From Neobacillus niacini (GTDB lineage: Bacteria > Bacillota > Bacilli > Bacillales > Cytobacillaceae), in assembly GCF_023715415.1 (NCBI RefSeq), contig NZ_JAMBOB010000001.1:124001-188000 (forward strand): DNA of 64,000 bases. Direction: 5' to 3'. This document shows, piece after piece, positions 8,967 through 17,330 of the stretch (positions are counted from its first letter, which is position 1; each line of letters begins with the position of its first letter). The notes beneath the pieces were generated by a model. The model did not search any database, was not told the DNA's origin, and saw only the letters and a program-made list of their open reading frames with translations. The translations under genes and the position numbers were made by a program.

Positions 8967-9117
8967 AATATAGAATAAATCAATTTTAATAACCTTTATT
9001 GCATTCTGGTACTTTTTTTTTTAATATAAGTATAAAGTTTTAGAAATTTATTAAAATTCGAATTTAATAGTCTTATCATAAGAGTTGATATAACGGAATT
9101 ATGTCTTTTATTGGGGG

Positions 9118-10374
9118 ATGGTACATCTGAACGCTAACATCGAAAATATTAGAAATAAATGTAACCTTATTGTGGATAGTTTAAACTTATCGATTTTCTT
9201 CATCGATCCAAAAGGAAATGTAATCTATGAAGATTTAAATCATCAAATTTTGAATCCTTTGCTAGCTAACGAAAAAGAGCACTTCTTTAAACATTTGAAT
9301 TATCAGTTCGGAAGGGATTTTCATTTTCCTGTTATTAGGAAATCATCGTATTTTGACAAATACATGTTAATTAGTGTGGTGAATGATGAAGTTTTCGAAG
9401 GGACAGCAATAATCGGACCCATTCTTTCTTTTCCATTATCTGAAGAAAAGATTGATGTCATAATCAATGATACAAATGCATTTTTTCAACGCGAAAAAGT
9501 AATTCATTATTACAAGTCTTTGCCTATTATAGAATCTAAGAAACAAAAAAGTATATGTATATTTGTCCATCACCTTTTCAATAACGAACTCATTTCTCCA
9601 AATTCGGTAATGAATGAGAGTTCCGGATCGACGAATCCAAATAATATAATTGAAAAAGTGCACATCGACGTTTCTGAGATTTTGAAATCCAATGTTATTC
9701 ATCGTGACAGTTTATTTGAGAAGAAAATCTTACAAATGGTAAGAGAGGGAAGGCCAGAAGAATTAAAAAAAGTTTCTTTGCTAAGGATGGAGGAAGAGGT
9801 TGTAAGTGTATTATCAAAATCAAGCTATATTCGTTCATTAAAAAACCATATTATTTCCCTCATTTCTTTAGTATCACGGGCAGCTATTGAAGGAGGACTA
9901 AATGAAGATTTAGCTTATTCCTTACATGATAGTTTTATTCAAAACTTAGAGGAAATGCAACGATTAGATGAAGTTAAGGGAGTAGCTAGAGAAGTTCTTA
10001 CTACATTTACCAAGAATGTAAAACAAATAAAGGACGAAAACTATTCTAAAACGGTTATTATTTGTAAAGACTATATTTATAAGAATATTTATCAAAAGAT
10101 AAACCATGATGATATAGCCCAAAAGGTTGACCTGAGCCCAAAGTACTTGTCTATATTATTTAAACGGGAGACTGGCATTTCTGTCAGTGATTATATTCAG
10201 CAAACTAGAATTGACGAAGCAAAAAAATCGCTCATTTACAGCAAAACCTCAATATCAGAAATAGCTTCATCATTACAATTTAACGATCAAAGTTATTTTA
10301 CTAGAGTTTTCAAAAAAGTATGTGGAATCACTCCTATGCAATTCAGAGAAAGACACCATCTAATAGATAAATGA
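9118..10374 (+). CDS. AraC-family activator with N-terminal sensor domain
   Basis: The 418-aa protein ends in a two-HTH AraC DNA-binding domain (about residues 315–415; DIAQKVDLSPKYLSILFK and the closing VCGITPMQFRE). The N-terminal 150 residues look like a PAS/GAF-like or PocR-like ligand domain (IFFIDPKGNVIYED). The middle is helical. Divergent orientation from the GPH symporter makes it the likely activator of the symporter/SDR/GH2 genes. The annotated ATG directly abuts a G-run, which leaves little spacer, so the true start may lie a few codons downstream. Confidence 0.85.
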   Translation: MVHLNANIENIRNKCNLIVDSLNLSIFFIDPKGNVIYEDLNHQILNPLLANEKEHFFKHLNYQFGRDFHFPVIRKSSYFDKYMLISVVNDEVFEGTAIIGPILSFPLSEEKIDVIINDTNAFFQREKVIHYYKSLPIIESKKQKSICIFVHHLFNNELISPNSVMNESSGSTNPNNIIEKVHIDVSEILKSNVIHRDSLFEKKILQMVREGRPEELKKVSLLRMEEEVVSVLSKSSYIRSLKNHIISLISLVSRAAIEGGLNEDLAYSLHDSFIQNLEEMQRLDEVKGVAREVLTTFTKNVKQIKDENYSKTVIICKDYIYKNIYQKINHDDIAQKVDLSPKYLSILFKRETGISVSDYIQQTRIDEAKKSLIYSKTSISEIASSLQFNDQSYFTRVFKKVCGITPMQFRERHHLIDK

Positions 10375-10423
10375 CGATCCAGTGTGAATTTATATTAGCG
10401 TAAAAATACTACTAGGACAAAAA

Positions 10424-10468
10424 AAGCAGGTTAATCGCGCATAAAAATAATGCGTAATTAACCTGCTT
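10424..10468. terminator. Bidirectional terminator between convergent genes
   Basis: A 19-bp near-perfect stem (10424–10442 with 10450–10468) is flanked by A-rich and T-rich tracts. It separates the AraC gene and the convergent DHA2 exporter. Confidence 0.85.
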
Positions 10469-10481
10469 CCCTTTTTAAAAG

Positions 10482-11921
10482 TTATTTGTTTTCGTTTTCC
10501 AAACTGGTCACTTTGAAGGATTCTACTTTAGGTTGTTTGTTTTTTATAAAAAAAGATAGTAAAAGACCTATTGAAGCGATAATACCTGCTACAATAAACG
10601 ATATATTTACACCATGGATTAATCCACTAACACCTGCTGCAGGCACTGAATAATTTGTCATGACAGTGACAAGTACAGCTGTTCCTACTGCTCCGGCTAC
10701 TTGTCGCATTGTATTATTCATTGCTGTACCATGCGCTATTAATTCAGGTGGCAGTTCATTTAATCCAGCTGTTGTAACCGGCATTAATACCATCGAAACA
10801 GCAAACATTCTTATCGCATTAACAACTGCTAAGTAATTGAACGTTGTGTTCTGGGTTAAATTACTTAGCATAAATGTAGTTATGACCAATATGATTAAAC
10901 CTATAATTGATAGCCATCTTGCACCAAATTTATCAAAAAGCCTACCTGTAACAGGGCTCATGATCCCCATAACAAGTGCACCTGGTAACAGAATTAATCC
11001 AGATTCAAATGCCGTAAACTTCAACATATTTTGCATATAAATCGGTAGTATAACGGAACCGCCAATTAGTGACAAAAAAACGATCATTCCAAGAATAGTA
11101 GTGACAGTGAACACCCTGTAATTAAATACACTAAAACGTAAGATAGGGTGATCTATTTTTACCTGGCGCACAATGAACAATACTAGACAAGCAGCACCAA
11201 CTAGCATTGATACAATGACTTGTACACTGCTCCATCCACTTCCACCAGCTGTGCTAAAAGCATACAATATCCCGCCAAAACCAAGTGTAGAATATACAAT
11301 GGACAAAATATCAATTTTAGAAAACTTTTGTATTGTTACATTTTTCAAAATAAAAAAGGCTACTAATATATTACTTACAATGAACGGCAAAAGGATATAA
11401 AATAAACTCCTCCAATCAAAATGATCTACAAGCCAACCCGATAAGGTTGGTCCTATTGCAGGAGCAAATGCTATAACCAATCCAAACAGCCCCATTGCTG
11501 TTCCACGTTTTTCAACAGGAAAAACTAGAAATACAATTGTTTGCATTAATGGCATAATAATACCTGCACCTGCTGCTTGAAGAATCCTACCAAGCATTAA
11601 GAAAGCGAAATTAGGTGAAACTGAACCAATCAAAGTCCCTATTGCTAACAGTCCCATCGCCGTTAGAAACAATCCTCTTGTAGAAAATCGTTCAATTAAA
11701 AAAGCAGTGATGGGTATCATAATGCCATTAACCAGTAAGAAAATAGACTGTAACCACTGAGCTACACTGGCATCCAGGTTTAAATCTTTCATAATATCAG
11801 GTAATGCCGTAGTTAATATGGTTTGATTTAAAACCGCCACAAAAGCACCTGAAATTAAGACCAGCATAAGCGGCCTTCTTTTAATTTCATTCGCAAGGAT
11901 TTTTCCTTGACTATATTCCAT
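10482..11921 (-). CDS. MFS drug exporter, DHA2/EmrB type
   Basis: The 479-aa protein has about 14 hydrophobic segments and DHA2 motifs: LNQTILTTALPDI in helix 1 and GRILQAAGAGIIMPL followed by RGTAMGLFG. The family exports drugs and other amphipathic compounds by proton antiport. I use the ATG at 11921, which is 7 bases after AGAAGG; the 11942 start is less well supported. No regulator is adjacent. Substrate unknown. Confidence 0.87.
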   Translation of the reverse strand: MEYSQGKILANEIKRRPLMLVLISGAFVAVLNQTILTTALPDIMKDLNLDASVAQWLQSIFLLVNGIMIPITAFLIERFSTRGLFLTAMGLLAIGTLIGSVSPNFAFLMLGRILQAAGAGIIMPLMQTIVFLVFPVEKRGTAMGLFGLVIAFAPAIGPTLSGWLVDHFDWRSLFYILLPFIVSNILVAFFILKNVTIQKFSKIDILSIVYSTLGFGGILYAFSTAGGSGWSSVQVIVSMLVGAACLVLFIVRQVKIDHPILRFSVFNYRVFTVTTILGMIVFLSLIGGSVILPIYMQNMLKFTAFESGLILLPGALVMGIMSPVTGRLFDKFGARWLSIIGLIILVITTFMLSNLTQNTTFNYLAVVNAIRMFAVSMVLMPVTTAGLNELPPELIAHGTAMNNTMRQVAGAVGTAVLVTVMTNYSVPAAGVSGLIHGVNISFIVAGIIASIGLLLSFFIKNKQPKVESFKVTSLENENK

Positions 11922-12278
11922 AACCTTACCTTCTCTCAACATTTTTCAATTCAATACTTTATTTACTTGTCGAATAGAATACCATTTCATCATGATCAAT
12001 TATTGTATTTTAGTTTTTATTTTTGTACTTTAGAGAAGAAAAGTATTTGAAATATATACATTTGAGGCTTTGGGGCTTACTCCAAAACAGAAAAAAATGC
12101 CCGTGGGAAATTTCTTTACTCGGGCATTTCTTAATTCAGAATCTAGCAATAAAATGGGTGATGAGGTTACACCGGAATTGGAATAAGCATTTTGTAGAGT
12201 TTGTTGCCCATGACCAAAATAAAACCTGCCACTTATCTAAGTAACAGGCACCGTCAAAGGTTATTATTGCAGAAGTGA
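11922..12278. other. Intergenic stretch with two hairpins
   Basis: It holds two stem-loops and no supported ORF. One has a 9-bp stem AAATGCCCG/CGGGCATTT (12095–12129). The other is imperfect, CCTGCCACTTA/TAAGTAACAGG (12225–12248). The first has terminator form (A-run before, TTCTT after) yet no gene on either strand obviously ends there, so a gene may have been lost. Confidence 0.45.
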
Positions 12279-12308
12279 AAACGCCTGACTGATCACAGTC
12301 AGGCGTTT
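12279..12308. terminator. Terminator overlapping the Bcr/CflA gene end
   Basis: AAACGCCTGACTG/CAGTCAGGCGTTT forms a perfect 13-bp stem with loop ATCA. The exporter's TGA stop lies inside the right arm. Confidence 0.85.
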
Positions 12309-13546
12309 CTATTATCCCTTAATTTGAAAATTTCCTTTAAGCTTCTTGGCTGAAACTTGAAAACGTTTCGGACTACTCCAAAATAAATCAATAAAGCGAT
12401 AAAGCTCGTTGCCAACATGATAACCCCCATTGGAATGGCAGAATACTCTCCTGCTATTCCAACAAGCGGAGATGTTAAAGACCCCAGAACAAATGGCAAT
12501 AGACCTAAAAGCGCAGAGGCACTTCCCGCTATATGGCCTTGTTTCTCCATAGCTAATGTGAACGAAGTTGAAGAAATGACGGCTAATGACGCAATAAAAA
12601 AGAAGATAGGGATTGCAACGGCAATCAGTGGCGCCTTCAATAGAAGTGCTGCTAGTAACACAGCACCCGCTATGTTAGCCGTAAATAACCCGATTTTTAA
12701 GAAAGTCGTTTCAGATATGAAATCTGCTAAACGTCCAACAAGTTGACTTCCAATAATCAATGCAACACCATTCACTCCAAATAATAAACTGAATACTTGC
12801 GGAGTGACACCGTAAATATTTTGATAAACAAACGGAATACCTGAAACATATGCAAAGATCCCTGCAACGATTAACCCTTGAGTAAAGGCATATCCTGTAA
12901 ACTCTCGATCCCTGAACAAGGAACCAAAATTCTTAACGACATGTGAAAAATTACTTGGGACACGTTTATCCTCAGGTAAGGTTTCCTCTAGTTTCCATGA
13001 AACCATTAAAACTAATAGGATTCCTATACATGATAAAACTAGAAAAACTCCTGACCAGTCTGTAAACGCCAGGATGATGGCTCCCGCAATCGGTGCCACG
13101 ATCGGTCCGAGATTTCCCACTAACATCAATAATGAAAAAAACTTAGTCAGTTCTTTTCCACTGTAGAGATCGCGAACGATCGCTCTAGAAATAACGAGAC
13201 CGCCTGCTGCCGCAAAGCCTTGAATGAAGCGGGCGCCAATAAAGGTGTAAATATTGGGTGAAAATGCACAAATTACTGAAGCGATTAAGTACAAAAAGAG
13301 GAAAGTCCTGAGTGGTTTCCGGCGGCCTTGCACATCGCTCATCGGTCCGATAACTAATTGACCGAGTCCTAATCCGAGTAGGCAAGTCGTTAAACTAACT
13401 TGAACGAGAGATGCAGTTGTATCATAGTCTTTCACAATCGTAGGAAATGATGGCAAGTACGTATCGATTGTAAAAGGACCTAAAAGGCCAAGTGATCCTA
13501 ATAGTAAAGCAAGTTGTAATCGTTTCGCGCCTGCTAAAGTATTCAA
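12299..13546 (-). CDS. Bcr/CflA-family MFS drug exporter
   Basis: The 415-aa, 12-helix protein has DHA1 Bcr/CflA signatures: DTYLPSFPTI in helix 1, GPMSDVQGRRKPL in loop 2–3 and RFIQGFAAAGGLVISRAIVRDLY in helix 4–5. Family members export bicyclomycin, chloramphenicol, sulfonamides or cysteine. The start is TTG at 13546 with AGGAGAG upstream. It stands alone between two terminators. Confidence 0.88.
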   Translation of the reverse strand: MNTLAGAKRLQLALLLGSLGLLGPFTIDTYLPSFPTIVKDYDTTASLVQVSLTTCLLGLGLGQLVIGPMSDVQGRRKPLRTFLFLYLIASVICAFSPNIYTFIGARFIQGFAAAGGLVISRAIVRDLYSGKELTKFFSLLMLVGNLGPIVAPIAGAIILAFTDWSGVFLVLSCIGILLVLMVSWKLEETLPEDKRVPSNFSHVVKNFGSLFRDREFTGYAFTQGLIVAGIFAYVSGIPFVYQNIYGVTPQVFSLLFGVNGVALIIGSQLVGRLADFISETTFLKIGLFTANIAGAVLLAALLLKAPLIAVAIPIFFFIASLAVISSTSFTLAMEKQGHIAGSASALLGLLPFVLGSLTSPLVGIAGEYSAIPMGVIMLATSFIALLIYFGVVRNVFKFQPRSLKEIFKLRDNRNA

Positions 13547-13692
13547 CTATTACTCTCCTTTCTATAAAACCATTGTTTTTATTATGAAAATAAGTAACTA
13601 TCATTTGAAAATCGATTTGTTAATAACTGGTTTGAAAACCAACATGCATACAAAAATAACACAGAACAAATTACTTCGTCAAGCGAAATATT

Positions 13693-13779
13693 TTATGAAA
13701 ATTTGATAAGTCTTTTTGGTAAATAAATCGGTTCTTCATCATGAAGCAAACGAGTAGGTCTAGGAGGTATTTTTACCAT
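13693..13779 (-). CDS. Possible 28-aa small protein
   Basis: An ATG at 13779 with AAAGGA five bases upstream opens a 28-codon frame ending in TAA. The product is proline- and arginine-rich (starts MVKIPPRPTRLLHDEE, continues IYLPKRL). An alternative ATG lies two codons upstream at 13785. The frame stays open further upstream without an ATG and reads SGFLAIEKKPPQR just before, so it may be the end of a decayed longer gene. The product is not recognised and the case is weak. Confidence 0.3.
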   Translation of the reverse strand: MVKIPPRPTRLLHDEEPIYLPKRLIKFS

Positions 13780-14061
13780 AAACATCCTTTGTGGAGGTTT
13801 TTTTTCTATTGCTAGAAATCCACTCACATAAAAAGACCAGCAAAAAGAGTAACGGGAAAATACATTCGAAAATGTATCCCAATTTGTATGCCTTTTGTAG
13901 ACGTTTTTGCAATAAAAAATAAACGGCTCAGTTCACACTGAGCCCATTTTAATATATCCATTTTTTTGGTTAGCTGTTGAACTAAAGCCTCAATAAGGAA
14001 AAATGACCGTCGCAGCGATCATTATCCTGAACCAAAGCACCCTATAGTTTAAGTAGAAGAA
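13780..14061. other. Intergenic stretch with terminator
   Basis: It contains an inverted repeat GATACATTTTCGAATGTAT-like at about 13861–13880. A terminator-type hairpin GGCTCAG/CTGAGCC lies at 13925–13944, 118 bp downstream of the acetyltransferase gene. Nothing else is evident. Confidence 0.5.
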
Positions 14062-14922
14062 TCATTCGTCTTTATCAAAACCAAGATGAACAGAATCCGC
14101 AATCCTTTCATAGCCAATTTCCCTATAAATCTTATTCGATGTCGGATTCATCATATCTGTGTATAGAACGCAAAAGTCGAAGTCTTTGAGTAGCTCTCTT
14201 GAAACCGCCGTAACAAGCGTCCGAGCATATCCCTTTTTACGCTCTTCCTTTGGTGTAAAAACAAAACTAACCGTTACACCGTTCTTTGTCGGACGTGACT
14301 TCTTCATCATAGATACAATCTTTCCTTTATCCTCCCAAAGAAAAACCTCTCGTTCCTTTAGAAACATGGCAACACGTTTTTTCACGTCTTCGATTGGCGA
14401 AATCGACAATCCAGTATCACGTTCAAATAAGTTGAACCACTTCTCGATAAGTGAAGAATCACTCTCTTCTGCATAGCGCCAATTACCAGAACTATGTTTA
14501 AGCATTTCATTTATCTTATTTAATCGATACAATCCCTGATCCATAAGTAATTGATGAGTTCTGCCAGTTTTTATTTCCCATTTCTTCGCGACTTTGTATG
14601 CCCACGGTTTCAAACTGATGATGGAATTAAAGTTTATTTCAAGTTCGACCATTTTATTTATAAATACATCCATTATTTCTTCTAAACGGATTTCATCGAC
14701 AAAAATTAGATTTAACGGATGCGGGGGTGTCATTTGGAAAAGAGCTAATACTCTTCCATCCTCCTCAATTGTCGCCATAAATGGATTTTCATATTTACCA
14801 GCTTTAATTGCTTGAAGTATACCCCAAAATAGACTGAATACATCTTCCTTTTCCGTAAAAAAAGGTTCTATCTTTCTCTCAAAGTCATGAGCATTATCAT
14901 AAACTTTAAATTTCATTTCCAT
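14062..14922 (-). CDS. GNAT-family N-acetyltransferase
   Basis: The 286-aa protein has its GNAT acetyl-CoA-binding core in the C-terminal half: VSFVFTPKEERKKGYARTLV (about residues 220–240) contains the V-x-x-x-R-x-x-G-Y-A pyrophosphate loop, followed by LYTDMMNPTSNKIYREIGY. The N-terminal ~130 residues are a degenerate second GNAT-like half, as in two-domain acetyltransferases. The acceptor substrate is unknown. GGGAGGG precedes the ATG by 8 bases. It stands alone. Confidence 0.85.
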   Translation of the reverse strand: MEMKFKVYDNAHDFERKIEPFFTEKEDVFSLFWGILQAIKAGKYENPFMATIEEDGRVLALFQMTPPHPLNLIFVDEIRLEEIMDVFINKMVELEINFNSIISLKPWAYKVAKKWEIKTGRTHQLLMDQGLYRLNKINEMLKHSSGNWRYAEESDSSLIEKWFNLFERDTGLSISPIEDVKKRVAMFLKEREVFLWEDKGKIVSMMKKSRPTKNGVTVSFVFTPKEERKKGYARTLVTAVSRELLKDFDFCVLYTDMMNPTSNKIYREIGYERIADSVHLGFDKDE

Positions 14923-15063
14923 TATTTATCCCTCCCTAAAATTGGATAAATTACTATCTCTATAAGTAATTTTATTTTACCTTAATCCTAAACAATATGT
15001 ACCAATTACTGAACACTTTATGTAATCTTATTTTATCTTGCACAAATGGCTTTACACCAATAA

Positions 15064-15104
15064 AAAATGAGTGTCAATTTCATTAGCGAATTGGCACTCA
15101 TTTT
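15064..15104 (-). terminator. Terminator after ECF S-component gene
   Basis: A 16-bp stem (15064–15079 with 15089–15104, one mismatch), core GAGTGTCAATT/AATTGGCACTC, is flanked by A- and T-runs. It lies 75 bp downstream of the S-component stop. Confidence 0.8.
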
Positions 15105-15178
15105 AACTTACATTTTTATGCTTGTGATAGGAAACGGAACCCGTTACAAAAAGAGACGGTCTCCAATGGGATATTGAA

Positions 15179-15697
15179 TTAGTGCACCCCAACTCTTTGC
15201 TTAAATCCATTTGCAAGTGGCACGACAATGATGCCGGCGATGACGAGTTGCATGATGTTACCCGGGATAGAGCCGAACGGTTGGATCCAGTTACCATAAA
15301 GGACGACTTCTGTAAAATAGTAGCCGATAACTTTAATAATCAAGGCAGCAGCCACAGCCACTATATGTACGATAACCTTTTTTCCAGGCATCTTTTCAGA
15401 AATAAGGCCAGCTACATAGCCCATTGCACCAACGATAACAAATGTAAACGGAGCCCATAATGTCCAGCCTGAAATAATATCGAACAGAGCCATACCGAAA
15501 GCTCCTGCTATCATTCCTGGTTTTTTACCAAAAACAAACGCGGCAATCAAAAGAGGCACGTTACCTAAATGGATCAGGCCTCCATTTCCCATCAGCGGCA
15601 GCCTGATGTTAATAAACATTGTGGCTAGAAAGGTTAAAGTAATAAATAGTGCATTGAGAACCAGGATTCTCGTTTTGTTTTGTTCTGTCGTAAACAT
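15179..15697 (-). CDS. ECF transporter S-component (probably a B6- or thiamine-precursor-type vitamin)
   Basis: The 172-aa protein has six hydrophobic segments. The N-terminal segment ALFITLTFLATMFINIRLP and the G-N-x-P motif IHLGNVPLLIAAFVFG are typical of ECF substrate-binding subunits of the HmpT/PdxU type. Such subunits bind a vitamin and share the EcfAA'T energising module encoded elsewhere. It is divergent from a MocR/PdxR-type regulator, a class that senses pyridoxal phosphate, so pyridoxine or a related compound is the best guess. This is inference from context. GGGGG precedes the ATG. Confidence 0.75.
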   Translation of the reverse strand: MFTTEQNKTRILVLNALFITLTFLATMFINIRLPLMGNGGLIHLGNVPLLIAAFVFGKKPGMIAGAFGMALFDIISGWTLWAPFTFVIVGAMGYVAGLISEKMPGKKVIVHIVAVAAALIIKVIGYYFTEVVLYGNWIQPFGSIPGNIMQLVIAGIIVVPLANGFKQRVGVH

Positions 15698-15837
15698 GTT
15701 AGTCCCCCCAATGATAGTGTGAAGTTAATAAAAAAGAATCTCCTCTTCTTTAATGATTACTAGTATAATAAATTCTGACAATATAAAAAGTGCCACTTTT
15801 TCAAAAAATAACATGGTCACAAGAGGAGGAATACAGA

Positions 15838-17235
15838 ATGGATATGCTTATGTTTGAATTAAATAAAAACACAACAAAACCTTTGTATGAGCAGCTTTAT
15901 ATGGGTATCAAGACTGGCATTATGTGCAAACAAATTGAAGTTGGTACCAAACTGCCCTCCAAAAAAAAATTGGCCGATTTTTTAAACATCAGCCAAACCA
16001 CCATTGAAGTTGCCTATGCCCAGCTGATTGCAGAGGGCTTTATTGTGTCAAAACCGCGGATTGGTTTTTTTGTAGAGGATTTTGATGAATTACCCTATAT
16101 TGAAACGAAACAGGTTGAATTACCTGTAAAGACTGCTGAGGAAAAGATAATCCAATTTGACTTTCACCCGGGAAAAATCGATACAGATTCTTTTCCTTTT
16201 TCACTGTGGAGAAAATATGCAAAAGATTTATACGACCTTCCGTCAAAGGAGTTGTTACAGATTGGAGAAGCTCAAGGGGAAAACGCGTTACGGTCTGAAA
16301 TAGCAAAATACCTTTATCAATCGCGGGGGATTGTGTGTGAACCGGAGCAAATTGTGATTGGTTCAGGAACGGAACAACTCCTTCCGATGATTTTAAGGCT
16401 GCTAGAAAATGATTCAAACTTCGCACTCGAGAATCCCGGTTATTCGGCAATACCAAGAATTCAACTGCAAAATAAAGCGATTCCGATTCCGGTTGATGAA
16501 GATGGATTAATTGTAGATGAACTAGAAAGAACAAACGCAAACGTGGTTTACATTACGCCATCCCACCAATTTCCAACCGGTGCTGTCCTTTCCGCAACAA
16601 GAAGAACACAGCTATTGCATTGGGCAGCAAAAGCTGAAAATCGCTACATTATTGAAGACGATTACGACAGTGAATTCCGTTACACCGGAAAACCCATTCC
16701 GGCATTGCAAGGGATGGACCAAAACAATAAGGTCATTTACCTGAGTACTTTTACCAAGTCATTAATGCCGTCATTGCGAGTAGCTTATTTTGTTTTGCCT
16801 TCAACATTGCTGAAAAAATATAAGGAAACATTCAGTTATTATTCAGCGACTGTCCCGAGATTCGACCAGCATATAGTAGCCAACTTTATGAGAGACGGCC
16901 ATTTTTCAAAGCACTTAAACCGGATGCGGAAAATTTATCGTAAAAAACTTGATAAACTGACCCATATCTTTAAAATGTACTACCCTGAAGTCATCATTAC
17001 TGGAGACCAGGCCGGGATGCACATTTTAATTTCCCTTCCTCTGTCAATAAGTGAAGAAAGTTTAAAAAAGGTCGCGGCAGAAAGCTCTATCGCCATTTAC
17101 CCTGTAACTGATTACCTATTAAAACCAATAGAATATAAGTATCCAACATTTTTATTAGGGTTTGGCGGAATCCCATTAGAGAAAATTGAGGACGGCATTC
17201 ACCAATTAATGCAATGCTGGGGAATAGCAAAATAA
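15838..17235 (+). CDS. MocR/PdxR-type regulator (GntR HTH fused to aminotransferase)
   Basis: The 465-aa protein has a GntR winged helix (about residues 10–75; KKKLADFLNISQTTIEVAYAQL) joined to a fold-type I aminotransferase domain. Cofactor-site features are visible: GSGTEQLLPMI, PSHQFPTG, EDDYDSEFRY, and the PLP lysine in STFTKSLMP. MocR regulators use PLP or an amino compound as a signal; PdxR members control vitamin B6 synthesis or uptake. The ATG at 15838 has AGAGGAGG upstream, whereas an in-frame ATG at 15790 does not. It is divergent from the ECF S-component and is probably its regulator. Confidence 0.87.
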   Translation: MDMLMFELNKNTTKPLYEQLYMGIKTGIMCKQIEVGTKLPSKKKLADFLNISQTTIEVAYAQLIAEGFIVSKPRIGFFVEDFDELPYIETKQVELPVKTAEEKIIQFDFHPGKIDTDSFPFSLWRKYAKDLYDLPSKELLQIGEAQGENALRSEIAKYLYQSRGIVCEPEQIVIGSGTEQLLPMILRLLENDSNFALENPGYSAIPRIQLQNKAIPIPVDEDGLIVDELERTNANVVYITPSHQFPTGAVLSATRRTQLLHWAAKAENRYIIEDDYDSEFRYTGKPIPALQGMDQNNKVIYLSTFTKSLMPSLRVAYFVLPSTLLKKYKETFSYYSATVPRFDQHIVANFMRDGHFSKHLNRMRKIYRKKLDKLTHIFKMYYPEVIITGDQAGMHILISLPLSISEESLKKVAAESSIAIYPVTDYLLKPIEYKYPTFLLGFGGIPLEKIEDGIHQLMQCWGIAK

Positions 17236-17263
17236 TAATCGAAAGCTGTTACTGAGAAAAAAA

Positions 17264-17300
17264 CCCTGATTTCAGCTCGTCAATAGAGCATAAATCAGGG
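17264..17300. terminator. Bidirectional terminator between convergent genes
   Basis: CCCTGATTT/AAATCAGGG stem with A-run on the left and T-run on the right. It separates the MocR gene and the convergent ABC exporter operon. Confidence 0.85.
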
Positions 17301-17330
17301 ATTTTTTATTGAAAAAAATTAGTAGTAATA

